From the NCBI RefSeq assembly GCF_001429625.1, contig NZ_LMSU01000001.1:1354310-1418309 (forward strand): a stretch of 64,000 nucleotides of DNA, written 5' to 3'. Of this stretch, positions 28,803-37,521 are shown one piece after another; position 1 is the stretch's first letter; every line of letters begins with the position of its first letter. The stretch comes from Nocardioides sp. Soil805 (GTDB lineage: Bacteria > Actinomycetota > Actinomycetes > Propionibacteriales > Nocardioidaceae). The position numbers were made by a program, and so were the translations under genes. The notes below the pieces were generated by a model. That model was not told the DNA's origin. It saw only the letters and a program-made list of their open reading frames with translations, and did no database searches.

Positions 28803-29442
28803 GTCCCACGGTGCCGACGCCCTCGGCGCCGACTCCCTGCTCTCTCTCGTCCCGGTGGTGCCGGTCGTCGTCATCGAGGACCTGGCCCACGCGGTCCCGG
28901 TCGCGCGGGCGCTCGTCGCCGGCGGGCTGCCGGTGATCGAGCTGACGCTGCGGACGCCGGTCGCCCTGGACGCGATCCACGCGATCGCCGCCGCGGTGCC
29001 CGAGATCCGGGTCGGCGCGGGGACGATCGTGACGCCCGGGCAGGTGAAGCAGGCGCGCGACGCGGGCGCGCAGTTCCTGGTCTCGCCCGGCTCGACGCCG
29101 ACGCTGCTCGCGGCGATGGCCGACTCCGGGCTGCCGTTCCTGCCCGGCACGGCGACGGTCTCGGAGGCCCTCGCCGTCCTCGAGGCGGGCTTCAGCGAGA
29201 TGAAGTTCTTCCCGGCCGAGGCGTCCGGCGGCGCGGCGTACCTGAAGTCGATCGCCTCCCCGGTGCCCGCCGCCCGCTTCTGCCCGACCGGCGGGATCAC
29301 CGCGGCCAGCGCGCCGTCGTACCTCGCCCTGCCCAACGTGGGCTGCGTCGGCGGCTCGTGGCTCACCCCGGCCGACGCGCTCGCGACCGGCGACTGGGAC
29401 CGGGTGAGCGCGTTCGCCGCCGAGGCCGCTGCACTGGGCTGA
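28786..29442 (+). CDS. eda: 2-keto-3-deoxy-6-phosphogluconate aldolase
   Basis: 218 residues from TTG, overlapping the edd end by 17 bases. Active-site Glu lies in [20 protein letters not shown] and Schiff-base Lys in [14 protein letters not shown], with [19 protein letters not shown] and [20 protein letters not shown]. It cleaves KDPG to pyruvate and glyceraldehyde-3-P, completing the Entner-Doudoroff pathway. The TTG start was chosen because it is the first usable codon in frame after a short upstream overlap. Confidence 0.94.
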   Translation: MSSTSESHGADALGADSLLSLVPVVPVVVIEDLAHAVPVARALVAGGLPVIELTLRTPVALDAIHAIAAAVPEIRVGAGTIVTPGQVKQARDAGAQFLVSPGSTPTLLAAMADSGLPFLPGTATVSEALAVLEAGFSEMKFFPAEASGGAAYLKSIASPVPAARFCPTGGITAASAPSYLALPNVGCVGGSWLTPADALATGDWDRVSAFAAEAAALG

Positions 29443-29469
29443 GGTCGCTCGGCCTCGGGCCGCGCCCGG

Positions 29470-30060
29470 TCAGGCCCAGACGCCGCTGGCGCCCCGCCGG
29501 TGGCAGCCGACGAGGTGGTCGTCGACCAGCCCGACCGCCTCCATCAGGGCATACATCGTCGTCGGCCCGACGTGGGCGAAGCCGGCCTTCTTGAGCGCCT
29601 TGCTCAGCGCGAGGGACTCCGGCGAGGTGGTCGCCATCTGCCCGGTGTGCTCGGGCTCCGGCGTCTCGTCGGGCCGGAACGACCAGATGAACGCCTCGAG
29701 CCCGCCCTGCTCGCGCAGCGCCACGGTGGCGCGGGCGTTGGCGACGGCCGCCTCGATCTTGCGGCGGTTGCGCACGATCCGCGGCTCGGCCATCAGCCGC
29801 TCGACGTCGGTGTCGTCGTACGCCGCCACCACGTCGGCGTCGAAGCCGGCGAACACCTCGCGGAACGCCTCGCGCTTGTTGAGGATGGTCAGCCACGACA
29901 GGCCCGACTGGAAGGCCTCCAGCGTCAGCCGCTCGAGGTGCGCCGCCTCACCTGTGACGCGCTGCCCCCACTCGGTGTCGTGGTAGTCCCGGTTGACGGG
30001 GTCGCCCGCCGCCCAGGGACAGCGGGCCAGCCCGTCGTCGCCGATCACCGGTGCGCTCAT
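29470..30060 (-). CDS. tag: DNA-3-methyladenine glycosylase I
   Basis: 196 residues. Zinc-snap residues are visible: Cys in ARCPWAAGDPVNRDYHDTEWG, with the following His, and the C-terminal pair in DDHLVGCHRR. The helix-hairpin region has FQSGLSWLTILNKREAFREV and the catalytic-site EAFIWSF. It removes 3-methyladenine from alkylated DNA. An ATG nine bases upstream (30069) is possible. Convergent with eda. Confidence 0.93.
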   Translation of the reverse strand: MSAPVIGDDGLARCPWAAGDPVNRDYHDTEWGQRVTGEAAHLERLTLEAFQSGLSWLTILNKREAFREVFAGFDADVVAAYDDTDVERLMAEPRIVRNRRKIEAAVANARATVALREQGGLEAFIWSFRPDETPEPEHTGQMATTSPESLALSKALKKAGFAHVGPTTMYALMEAVGLVDDHLVGCHRRGASGVWA

Positions 30061-30192
30061 GTGCGCCATCCTCGCGCACGCCACCGACACCCCCGGCGCG
30101 CTGGCCGCGGGCACCGCTCGGGAGGCCGTCACGGGCGGACGGGTAGTTTCGGACGCACGCGGTGAGGGCACCGCCGGGCGGAGGGTCGGGAC

Positions 30193-30765
30193 GTGGACGT
30201 GATCGAGCTTGACGAGGGCCAGGAGCTGGCGCTGACCGCGGGCGACGGGAAGCCGCTGACCCGGCTGCGGATGGGCGTCGGCTGGGACCACGAGCACAAG
30301 GCCGGCTTCGCCGGTTCGGGTGCGGCGCCGATCGACCTGGACGCCTCCGCGGTGCAGTTCGCGGGCGGGGCCCTCTTCGACCTCGCGTTCTTCAACCACC
30401 TCGAGACGCGGGACGGGTCGGTCGTGCACCTCGGCGACAACCTGACCGGGAAGGGCGAGGGCGACGACGAGGTCCTCACCGTCGACCTGTCCAAGGTCTA
30501 CGGCAAGGTCGACTCGATCGTCTTCCTGGTGAGCAGCTACCAGGGCCACACGCTGGAGTTCATCCGCAACGCCTACTGCCGCCTCGTCGACGACACGGGC
30601 ACCGAGCTGGCCCGCTTCACCCTGACCCTCGGCGTCCGCGAGACCGGTCTGGTCATGGCCGCGCTCGTCCGCGACGGTGCCGGCTGGCGGCTTCGCGCCA
30701 TCGGCGCCGGGGTCGCCCTCAAAACGCCCACCGACGACGTCTCGGTGCTGCTCCCCTACGCCTGA
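30193..30765 (+). CDS. TerD family protein
   Basis: 190 residues from GTG. TerD fold: LRMGVGWDHEHKAGFAGSGA, IDLDASAVQFAGGALFDLAF, then HLGDNLTGKGEGDDEVLTVD, which matches the calcium-binding NLTG-GDDE motif, and VFLVSSYQGHTLEFIRNAYC. TerD proteins bind calcium and are linked to tellurite, phage and chemical stress. It is a lone copy with no terA/C/Z beside it, so a general housekeeping or stress role is as likely as tellurite resistance. Confidence 0.88.
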   Translation: MDVIELDEGQELALTAGDGKPLTRLRMGVGWDHEHKAGFAGSGAAPIDLDASAVQFAGGALFDLAFFNHLETRDGSVVHLGDNLTGKGEGDDEVLTVDLSKVYGKVDSIVFLVSSYQGHTLEFIRNAYCRLVDDTGTELARFTLTLGVRETGLVMAALVRDGAGWRLRAIGAGVALKTPTDDVSVLLPYA

Positions 30766-30805
30766 CCCACCAGCGCCCGACCGTCGGCGTGCCCGAGGGG
30801 CGGCG

Positions 30806-31519
30806 TCAGCTCCGGTACTCGGGGTTCTCGTAGTCGAAGCGGGCTCCGGCGTCCCACGCGGTCCGCTGGTTGCCGTGGCCCGGCACTCCGCCGGCGTCCT
30901 TGAGCATCTGCGCGGTGTGCATGAGGTTCCACGTCATGAACGTGGTGTTGCGGTTGGTGAAGTCGTTCTCGGGGCCACCGCTGCCCGGGTCGAGGTACGA
31001 CGGCCCGGGCCCGGCCTCGCCGATCCATCCGGCGTCGGCGTTGGGCGGGATCGTGTAGCCGATGTGCTGCAGGGAGTAGAGGACGTTCTGGGCGCAGTGC
31101 TTGATGCCGTCCTCGTTGCCGGTGATGATGCAGCCCGCCGTCCGGCCGTAGAAGAGGTACTGGCCCTTGTCGTTGAGCTCCCCGGACAGCGAGTAGAGCC
31201 GCTCGATGACCTTCTTGGTGATGCTGGAGTTGTCCCCCAGCCAGATCGGGCCGGCGATCACCAGGATGTCGCTGGCCAGCACCTGGGGGTAGATGTCCGG
31301 CCAGGCGTCGCGCTCCCACCCGTGCTCGGTCATGTCGGGGTAGACGCCCGTGGCGATGTCGTGGTCGACGGCGCGCAGCACCTCGACCGAGACGCCGTGC
31401 TTGAGCATGATCGCGGCGCTGGCGTCGATGAGTCCCTCGGTGTTGCTCACCTCGGGACTCTTCTTGAGGGTGCAGTTGACGAACATGGCCGACAGGCCGG
31501 AGAAGTCCCACTCGCTCAT
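30806..31519 (-). CDS. Flavodoxin/NADPH-dependent FMN reductase family protein
   Basis: 237 residues. SAMFVNCTLKKSPEVSNTEG is the phosphate-loop region, PQVLASDILVIAGPIWLGDN the FMN-binding loop, and YGRTAGCIITGNEDGIKHCA the second cofactor loop. The C-terminus (TFMTWNLMHTAQMLKDAGGV) is found in actinobacterial flavodoxin-fold proteins. Quinone or nitro reduction is a guess. The gene is preceded by pirin and could be cotranscribed with it. Confidence 0.82.
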   Translation of the reverse strand: MSEWDFSGLSAMFVNCTLKKSPEVSNTEGLIDASAAIMLKHGVSVEVLRAVDHDIATGVYPDMTEHGWERDAWPDIYPQVLASDILVIAGPIWLGDNSSITKKVIERLYSLSGELNDKGQYLFYGRTAGCIITGNEDGIKHCAQNVLYSLQHIGYTIPPNADAGWIGEAGPGPSYLDPGSGGPENDFTNRNTTFMTWNLMHTAQMLKDAGGVPGHGNQRTAWDAGARFDYENPEYRS

Positions 31520-31560
31520 GGACCGAACTGTCCCCGCCACGGGGACGGCACGCAAGGGGT

Positions 31561-32544
31561 TCAGCGGCGCTCGCGCAGCCTCGCGTTGGGCAGGGGCGGG
31601 GCGGGGATCGGGGCCAGGTGGTCGCCGACCACCACGCCGTACCGACCGGGTCGGACGTCCTGGCTGTCGGTGACGCCGTCGACCTGCGCCTGCCACTCCT
31701 CGCGGAAGGCGACGACCTCCTCGTGGGTACGGCCCACGAAGTTCCACCACATGACGATCGACTCCCCGAACGGCGGGCCGCCCAGCAGCAGGGCCCGCAC
31801 GTCCTCGTGGGCCTCGACGGTGAGCGTGTCGCGGCCGGGCGCCGCGTAGACCAGCTCCGCGGGCTTGCCCTCCTGGCCGTCGACGGTGGCGACCCCGCAG
31901 TCCAGCAGGAGCCCGTGCTCGAAGTCCGGGTCCACGTCGAGGACCAGCGTGGTGCCCGCCGTGACGATCAGCTCGGCACCGAGGAGCGGAGTGTGCGTCG
32001 CCACCGGCGAGGTGACGCCGAGCAGGGAGCCGAGGAAGACCCGGGCCTCCCACCCGTCCCCCGACACCGGGTCGGGGACGTGGTGCTCGAACGCGGGCTC
32101 GACGCCGCGGGAGTCGCCGGGCAGCGCCACCCACAGCTGGGCGCCGTGCAGCTCGGTGGTGCCGGGCGTGGAGACCTCGGAGTGGCTGATGCCGCGACCG
32201 GCCGTCATCAGGTTGACCTCACCCGGGCGGACCAGCGCGTGGTGGCCCGCGGAGTCCCGGTGCTCGATCTCCCCGGTGAACAGCCAGCTCACCGTCTGCA
32301 GCCCGGTGTGCGGGTGCGGGGCGACCTTCATCCCGCCGGTCTCGGCCACGAGGTCGGGCCCGTAGTGATCGACGAAGCACCACGCGCCGATCAGCGAGCG
32401 ACCGCGCTGCGGGAGCGTGCGGCGTACGGTCATCGCCCGTGGCCCGCCCAACGGGACCTCCCGCGCGGTCAGCACCTCGACACCGCAGGAGGTGTCGCCG
32501 GCCGCGAGGGCCACCTCGTCGGGATCGCGCTCCGGGTTGGTCAT
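31561..32544 (-). CDS. Pirin family protein
   Basis: 327 residues. N-terminal cupin: LIGAWCFVDHYGPD followed by KVAPHPHTGLQTVSWLFTGE, with HRDSAGHHALVRPGEVNLMT and AGRGISHSEVS, the pirin metal-binding His set (HPH, later H). A second cupin domain is at the C-terminus. Pirins act as quercetinase-like dioxygenases or redox-sensitive co-regulators. It starts seven bases after the molybdopterin enzyme gene, so the two are probably one transcript. Confidence 0.9.
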   Translation of the reverse strand: MTNPERDPDEVALAAGDTSCGVEVLTAREVPLGGPRAMTVRRTLPQRGRSLIGAWCFVDHYGPDLVAETGGMKVAPHPHTGLQTVSWLFTGEIEHRDSAGHHALVRPGEVNLMTAGRGISHSEVSTPGTTELHGAQLWVALPGDSRGVEPAFEHHVPDPVSGDGWEARVFLGSLLGVTSPVATHTPLLGAELIVTAGTTLVLDVDPDFEHGLLLDCGVATVDGQEGKPAELVYAAPGRDTLTVEAHEDVRALLLGGPPFGESIVMWWNFVGRTHEEVVAFREEWQAQVDGVTDSQDVRPGRYGVVVGDHLAPIPAPPLPNARLRERR

Positions 32545-32551
32545 GGCGGGC

Positions 32552-34993
32552 TCAGGCCAGGTGGTGCGGGTGGTCGGTGCGCATCGAGCCGGTGCCCTGC
32601 TCGTCGGACCCGTGGGATCCCGTCCGCTCCTCACGTCGGCCGTCGCCCTGCCCCGCGCCCGGGGCCGCTCGCTCGAGACGGACCACGATGGACTTGTAGA
32701 CCGGCTGGTTGCTCTTCTCGGCCGTCGAGTCGAGCGGCACCAGCGGGTTGGCCTCCGGGTAGTAGGCGGCCACGCACCCGCGCGGCTGGTCGTAGGGCAC
32801 GACGCGGAAGGACTTCGCCACCCGCTCGACACCGTCCTTCCACTCGCTCACCAGGTCGACGAGGTCACCGTCGGCGTAGCCGAGGTCACGGATGTCGTCA
32901 GGGTGGACGAACACGACGCGCCGGCCACCCTTGACGCCGCGGTAGCGGTCGTCGAGGCCGTAGATGGTGGTGTTGAACTGGTCGTGCGAGCGCATCGTCT
33001 GGAGCAGGAAGCGCCCCTCCGGCACGTCCAGCACCTCGACGGGGGTCGAGGTGATGACCGCCTTGCCGCTCTCGGTCTCGAAGATGCGGTTGTCGCGCGG
33101 CGGGTGCGGGAGCACGAAGCCGCCGGGCTGGTCGACCTTCTCGTCGTACGACGCGCAACCGGGCACGACGCGGGCGATGCGGCGGCGGATCTCGGAGTAG
33201 TCGTCGCGGAACGCGGCCCACGGCACCGGCGAGTCCTCGCCGAGGGTGGCCAGCGCCAGCGAGCAGACGATGTCGACCTCGGAGCGCAGGTGCTCCGAGG
33301 CGGGCTCGAGCGGGCCCTTCGAGGCGTGCACGGCCGACATCGAGTCCTCGACCGTGACGCGCTGGACCCGACCGCCGGTGAGGTCCTTCTCGCTGCGGCC
33401 GAGGACCGGGAGGATGAGGGCCTCGCCGCCGTGCACGACGTGCGAGCGGTTGAGCTTGGTGGAGACGTGCACCGTGAGGGCGGCGTTGCGCATCGCCGCC
33501 TCGGTGGCCTCGGTGTCGGGGGCGGCGCCGACGAAGTTGCCGCCCATCCCCATGAAGACGCGGGCCTTGCCGTCGCGCAGCGCCTGGATGGCGCCGACGG
33601 TGTCGAAGCCGTGCTCGCGCGGCGGCTCGAAGCCGAACTCGTCGCGGATGGCGTCGAGGAAGTGGTCGGGGACGCGCTCCCAGATGCCCATGGTCCGGTC
33701 GCCCTGGACGTTGGAGTGGCCGCGGACCGGGCAGACACCGGCGCCGGGCTTGCCGATGTCGCCGCGCAGCAGGGCGACGTTGACGATCTCCTTGATGGTG
33801 GCGACCGCGTTGTGGTGCTGGGTGATGCCCATCGCCCAGCAGGTGATCGTGGCCGGGGAGTCGGCGAACATCCGCGCGGCCTCGGTGATCTGGGCGCGGG
33901 TCAGGCCGGTCGAGGCCTCGACCTTGGCCCAGTCGAGGTCGGCGACGTGGGCGGCGTACTCGGTGTAGCCGGTGGTGTACTCGGACAGGAAGTCGTGGTC
34001 GAGCGCGTCCCACTCCACCAGCAGCGAGCCGATGGCCTGGAAGAGGGCGAGGTCGCCGTTGAGCCGGACCGGCAGGTGCAGGTCCGCCATCCCGGTGCCG
34101 ACGGTGAGTCCCTTGGCGTTCTGGGGGTTCTTGAAGCGGACCAGGCCCGCCTCCTGGAGCGGGTTGATCGCGATGATCTTCGCGCCGCGCTCCTTGGCGA
34201 TCTCCAGGGCCGAGAGCATCCGCGGGTGGTTGGTGCCCGGGTTCTGGCCCACCACGACGATGAGCTTGGCCTGGTGGATGTCCTCCAGGCTGACCGAGCC
34301 CTTGCCGATGCCGATGGTCTCGCTGAGCGCCGAGCCGGACGACTCGTGGCACATGTTGGAGCAGTCGGGCAGGTTGTTGGTGCCCAGGGCGCGCACGAAG
34401 AGCTGGTAGACGAACGCGGCCTCGTTGGAGGTCTTGCCCGAGGTGTAGAACACCGCCTGGTCGGGGTCGTCGAGGCGGCGCAGGTGGCCGGCCATCGTGG
34501 TGAACGCGTCGTCCCACGAGATCGGCGTGTAGTGGGTGGCGCCGGGACGCAGCACCATCGGCTCGGTGATCCGGCCCTGCTTGCCGAGCCAGAACTCGCT
34601 CCGCTCGGCGAGCTCGGCGACCGAGTGGGTCGCGAAGAACTCCCGGTCGAGCTTCTGGCGGGTGGCCTCCTCGGCCACGGCCTTGGCGCCGTTCTCGCAG
34701 AACTCCGCCGCGTGCCGGTGCCCGGCCTCGGGGTCGGGCCACGCGCAGCCCTGGCAGTCGAAGCCGTCGACCTGGTTGAGCCGGGTGAGCGTCGACGCCG
34801 TACGGCGCACGCCCATCTGGCCGATGGCGCGACGCATGGCCACGGCGACCGCCGTGGCACCGGCAGCCGCGTGGGACGTGGAGTCGACCTCGACCTCCGA
34901 CTCGTCGATGTCGTGGGTGGGGACCTGCCGCGACTCGTTGCGCAGTCGGGCAGGGACGTCTCGCAGCTGGGAGAGGAGGCTCACGGCCCCCAT
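32552..34993 (-). CDS. Molybdopterin oxidoreductase, YdeP/FdhF-alpha-like
   Basis: 813 residues. Features: FDCQGCAWPDP with the typical YdeP-family Cys pair, NNLPDCSNMCHESSGSALSE with the putative Mo-ligand Cys, VVVGQNPGTNHPRMLSALEI and LRGDIGKPGAGVCPVRGHSN, and a C-terminal Mo-bisPGD-dinucleotide domain. A [4Fe-4S] ferredoxin-like CxxCxxxC set as in classical formate dehydrogenase is not seen. YdeP-type enzymes are linked to acid or formate metabolism, but the substrate is uncertain. ATG at 34993; GTG at 34984 has AGGA at eight-base spacing and may be the true start. Confidence 0.88.
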   Translation of the reverse strand: MGAVSLLSQLRDVPARLRNESRQVPTHDIDESEVEVDSTSHAAAGATAVAVAMRRAIGQMGVRRTASTLTRLNQVDGFDCQGCAWPDPEAGHRHAAEFCENGAKAVAEEATRQKLDREFFATHSVAELAERSEFWLGKQGRITEPMVLRPGATHYTPISWDDAFTTMAGHLRRLDDPDQAVFYTSGKTSNEAAFVYQLFVRALGTNNLPDCSNMCHESSGSALSETIGIGKGSVSLEDIHQAKLIVVVGQNPGTNHPRMLSALEIAKERGAKIIAINPLQEAGLVRFKNPQNAKGLTVGTGMADLHLPVRLNGDLALFQAIGSLLVEWDALDHDFLSEYTTGYTEYAAHVADLDWAKVEASTGLTRAQITEAARMFADSPATITCWAMGITQHHNAVATIKEIVNVALLRGDIGKPGAGVCPVRGHSNVQGDRTMGIWERVPDHFLDAIRDEFGFEPPREHGFDTVGAIQALRDGKARVFMGMGGNFVGAAPDTEATEAAMRNAALTVHVSTKLNRSHVVHGGEALILPVLGRSEKDLTGGRVQRVTVEDSMSAVHASKGPLEPASEHLRSEVDIVCSLALATLGEDSPVPWAAFRDDYSEIRRRIARVVPGCASYDEKVDQPGGFVLPHPPRDNRIFETESGKAVITSTPVEVLDVPEGRFLLQTMRSHDQFNTTIYGLDDRYRGVKGGRRVVFVHPDDIRDLGYADGDLVDLVSEWKDGVERVAKSFRVVPYDQPRGCVAAYYPEANPLVPLDSTAEKSNQPVYKSIVVRLERAAPGAGQGDGRREERTGSHGSDEQGTGSMRTDHPHHLA

Positions 34994-35098
34994 CCTGCCC
35001 CGCACGCGTTCATCGCACACCGCCCGGAGGGGTCCCCGGAGCGCGTGAGGAAGGTCGCGCCGGGGAATGTCGGCTCCGTGACGCCCGTTGGCCTCCCC

Positions 35099-36187
35099 GT
35101 GACCGATCTCTTCTCCCCCCTGGACCTCGGCGCCGTCACGGCCCGCAACCGCGTCTTCATGGCCCCGCTCACCCGGCAGCGCGCCGAGCAGCCCGGCGAC
35201 CTGCCGTCGCGCCACGCGGTCGACTACTACCGCCAGCGCGCCAGCGCCGGCCTGGTCATCACCGAGGGCGTCCAGATCTCGGCCGAGGGCAAGGGGTACG
35301 CCGACACCCCCGGCATCCACAGCCCCGAGCAGGTCGAGGGCTGGCGCGCGGTGACCGACGCCGTGCACGCGGAGGGCGGGCTCGTCGCGGCCCAGCTCTG
35401 GCACACCGGCCGCGTCGACCACGAGTCGCTGCACGACGGCGCCCTCCCCGTCTCCGCGACCGACCAGCCCTTCCGGTCCCGCACCAGCCTGGTCGACGCC
35501 GACGGCGCCGTCTTCCGCGCCGACTGCCCGACGCCGCGCGCGCTCGACACCGACGAGCTCCCCCGGCTGGTCGAGGACTACGCCGCAGCGACCCGCAACG
35601 CCCGCGACGCCGGCTTCGACCTCGTCGAGATCCACGGCGCCCACGGCTACCTGCTCCACCAGTTCCTCAGCTCGACGGTCAACACCCGCACCGACGGGTG
35701 GGGCGGCGACCTCGCCGGCCGCCTCCGGCTGCCGCTCGCGGTCGTCGACGCGGTCGCCGAGGCGTGGTCCCCCGACCGGGTCGGCATCCGGATCTCCCCG
35801 ATCGGGGCGTTCAACGGCCTCGAGGACCCGGACGGCGACGTGACCGGGCTCGCGCTGGCCCGGGAGCTCTCCTCCCGCGGGCTCGCCTTCCTGCACCTCT
35901 CCGAGCCCGACTGGGCGGGGGGCGAGCCGCTCACCGACGCGTTCCGCGACGAGCTGCGGGCGTCGTACGACGGGGTGATCGTGGGCGCGGGCGCCTACGA
36001 CAAGGACAAGGCCGAGCAGGTGCTGCGGCGTGGCTGGATCGACGCCGCGGCGTTCGGGCGGACGTTCATCGCCAACCCCGACCTGCCGCGGCGGCTCGAG
36101 GAGTCGCTGCCGCTCAACGAGCAGGACCGCTCGACCTTCTACGGCGGCGGTGCCGCCGGCTACGTCGACTACCCGGCGTACGCCTGA
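35099..36187 (+). CDS. Alkene reductase, Old Yellow Enzyme family
   Basis: 362 residues from GTG at 35099. VTDLFSPLDLGAVTARNRVF begins the TIM barrel. MAPLTRQRAE, AAQLWHTGRVDHESLHDGAL, HGAHGYLLHQFLSSTVNTRT and VGAGAYDKDKAEQVL are family landmarks; His and Asn for substrate binding lie in EIHGAHGYL. It reduces electron-poor alkenes with FMN and NADPH. GTG at 35078 would add seven residues. Divergent from the molybdopterin enzyme and convergent with hmgA. Confidence 0.93.
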   Translation: MTDLFSPLDLGAVTARNRVFMAPLTRQRAEQPGDLPSRHAVDYYRQRASAGLVITEGVQISAEGKGYADTPGIHSPEQVEGWRAVTDAVHAEGGLVAAQLWHTGRVDHESLHDGALPVSATDQPFRSRTSLVDADGAVFRADCPTPRALDTDELPRLVEDYAAATRNARDAGFDLVEIHGAHGYLLHQFLSSTVNTRTDGWGGDLAGRLRLPLAVVDAVAEAWSPDRVGIRISPIGAFNGLEDPDGDVTGLALARELSSRGLAFLHLSEPDWAGGEPLTDAFRDELRASYDGVIVGAGAYDKDKAEQVLRRGWIDAAAFGRTFIANPDLPRRLEESLPLNEQDRSTFYGGGAAGYVDYPAYA

Positions 36188-36229
36188 TCAGCTGTCGCTG
36201 TCCGGCGTCGGACTGATCAGCTGTTGCTG
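36184..36229. repeat. Pair of 17-base direct repeats at a convergent gene end
   Basis: CTGATCAGCTGTCGCTG (36184-36200) and CTGATCAGCTGTTGCTG (36213-36229) differ at one base. The first spans the stop of the reductase (TGA in CTGATC) and the second overlaps the end of hmgA, coding its last residues SNS plus stop. This is probably a recent local duplication of a convergent gene end. Confidence 0.6.
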
Positions 36230-37452
36230 AAGACCGCCGGACCCCCGTCGGTGCCGTCCGCGTCGGGACCCCGTCCCGCCCACGTCCAGGCGTAGGCGGG
36301 GTCCTCGACGGCGCGCCCGCCCTCGCCGAGGTCGAGCGGCGCGAAGGTGTCGACCATGACGGCCGACTCCTCGAAGTAGTCGGCCCCCAGGGACGCCTCG
36401 ATGGCCGACGGCTGGGGTCCGTGGGCGTAGCCACCCGGGTGCAGCGAGATCGAGCCCAGGTTGATGCCCGAGCCCTTGCGCGCCTCGTAGTCGCCGCCGA
36501 CGTAGAACATGACCTCGTCGCTGTCGACGTTGGAGTGGTAGTAGGGCACCGGCACCGCGAGCTCGTGGTAGTCGACCTTGCGGGGCAGGAAGTTGCAGAT
36601 CACGAAGTTCCAGCCCTCGAAGACCTGGTGCACCGGCGGCGGCTGGTGGACCTTGCCGGTGATCGGCATGAAGTCGTCGATGTTGAACGTGTAGGGGTAC
36701 AGGCAGCCGTCCCAGCCGACGACGTCGAACGGGTGCGTCGCGTAGGTCATCCGGGTGCCGACGATGCCGGCACTGGTGCGGTGCTTGACCAGCACGTCGA
36801 CGTCGACCTCGTCGCGGCTGCCCTCGACGAGGGCGTCGAGGTCGACGGGGCCGTGGAGGTCCCGCTCGCAGTACGGCGCGTGCTCGAGGAGCTGGCCGAA
36901 GCGCGAGAGGTAGCGCTTGGGCGGGTGGATGTGGCTGTTGGCCTCGATGGCGTAGAGGCGGCTCGGCTCCGCCGGGACCCAGCGGTGGGTGGTCGCGCGC
37001 GGGACGACCACGTAGTCCCCGGTGCGGTAGGCGACGACGCCGAAGACGGTCTCCACGGTGCCGGAGCCGTGCTCGACGTAGACGCACTCGTCGCCGATGG
37101 CGTTGCGGTAGAGCGGCGACGGCTCGGTGCCGGTGAGGACGTAGGCGATGCGGACGTCGTTGTTGCCGAGCACGAGGCGGCGCCCCTCGACCGGGCAGGC
37201 GCCGGTCTCGAGGTCGTGCAGGCGCAGGTGCCGCGCCTTGAGCGGGTGGTTGGGCGTGCGGGACTGGTCCGAGAGCTCCCATACTGTGCTGTCGACCAGC
37301 GCCGACGGGACGCCGCGGTGGTAGAGCAGGGACGAGTCGGAGGAGAACCCCTCCTCGCCCATCAGCTCCTCGAAGTAGAGCCGCCCGTCGGCGTCACGGT
37401 GCTGCGTGTGCCGCTTGGGGGGGATCGTCCCCGCGCTCCGGTAGTGCGTCAT
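36217..37452 (-). CDS. hmgA: Homogentisate 1,2-dioxygenase-like enzyme
   Basis: 411 residues, close to the family's usual 430. Cupin fold with KARHLRLHDLETGACPVEGR, IEANSHIHPPKRYLSRFGQL and VMFYVGGDYEARKGSGINLG. Iron ligands are expected within the HIHPP-type and C-terminal His/Glu positions; GSISLHPGGYAHGPQPSA carries the terminal His pair. It opens the ring of homogentisate in Phe/Tyr breakdown. ATG at 37452 has only a weak site; an in-frame ATG at 37506 would add 18 residues. Divergent from a gene pair that ends in fumarylacetoacetase, confirming the pathway. Confidence 0.92.
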   Translation of the reverse strand: MTHYRSAGTIPPKRHTQHRDADGRLYFEELMGEEGFSSDSSLLYHRGVPSALVDSTVWELSDQSRTPNHPLKARHLRLHDLETGACPVEGRRLVLGNNDVRIAYVLTGTEPSPLYRNAIGDECVYVEHGSGTVETVFGVVAYRTGDYVVVPRATTHRWVPAEPSRLYAIEANSHIHPPKRYLSRFGQLLEHAPYCERDLHGPVDLDALVEGSRDEVDVDVLVKHRTSAGIVGTRMTYATHPFDVVGWDGCLYPYTFNIDDFMPITGKVHQPPPVHQVFEGWNFVICNFLPRKVDYHELAVPVPYYHSNVDSDEVMFYVGGDYEARKGSGINLGSISLHPGGYAHGPQPSAIEASLGADYFEESAVMVDTFAPLDLGEGGRAVEDPAYAWTWAGRGPDADGTDGGPAVFSNS

Positions 37453-37467
37453 CGTCGCCCGCCTGTC

Positions 37468-37493
37468 GTCCGTTAATCGGACACGCTCGTCCG
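37468..37493. promoter_or_regulatory. GTCCG/CGGAC half-site array between hmgA and the fahA operon
   Basis: GTCCG (37468-37472), CGGAC (37478-37482) and GTCCG (37489-37493) form two inverted repeats with 5- and 6-base spacers in the divergent spacer. Such half-site arrays suit an IclR- or MarR-type regulator of homogentisate genes. No regulator gene is adjacent in this window. Confidence 0.45.
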
Positions 37494-37509
37494 CTATCTG
37501 GGTCATGGC

Positions 37510-37515
37510 TAGAGT
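37510..37515 (+). promoter_or_regulatory. -10 element for a leaderless transcript of the fahA operon
   Basis: TAGAGT is followed by six bases and then the GTG at 37522, the spacing typical of leaderless actinobacterial genes. The -35 is weak (TCGTCC at about 37487), which fits an activated or repressed promoter rather than a constitutive one. Confidence 0.5.
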
Positions 37516-37521
37516 AGCGCC

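Noticed and set aside
32417..35098. The upstream 894 codons of the frame leading into the Old Yellow Enzyme
   Set aside because: They lie antisense to the molybdopterin enzyme and have no domain; only the part from about 35078-35099 is real.
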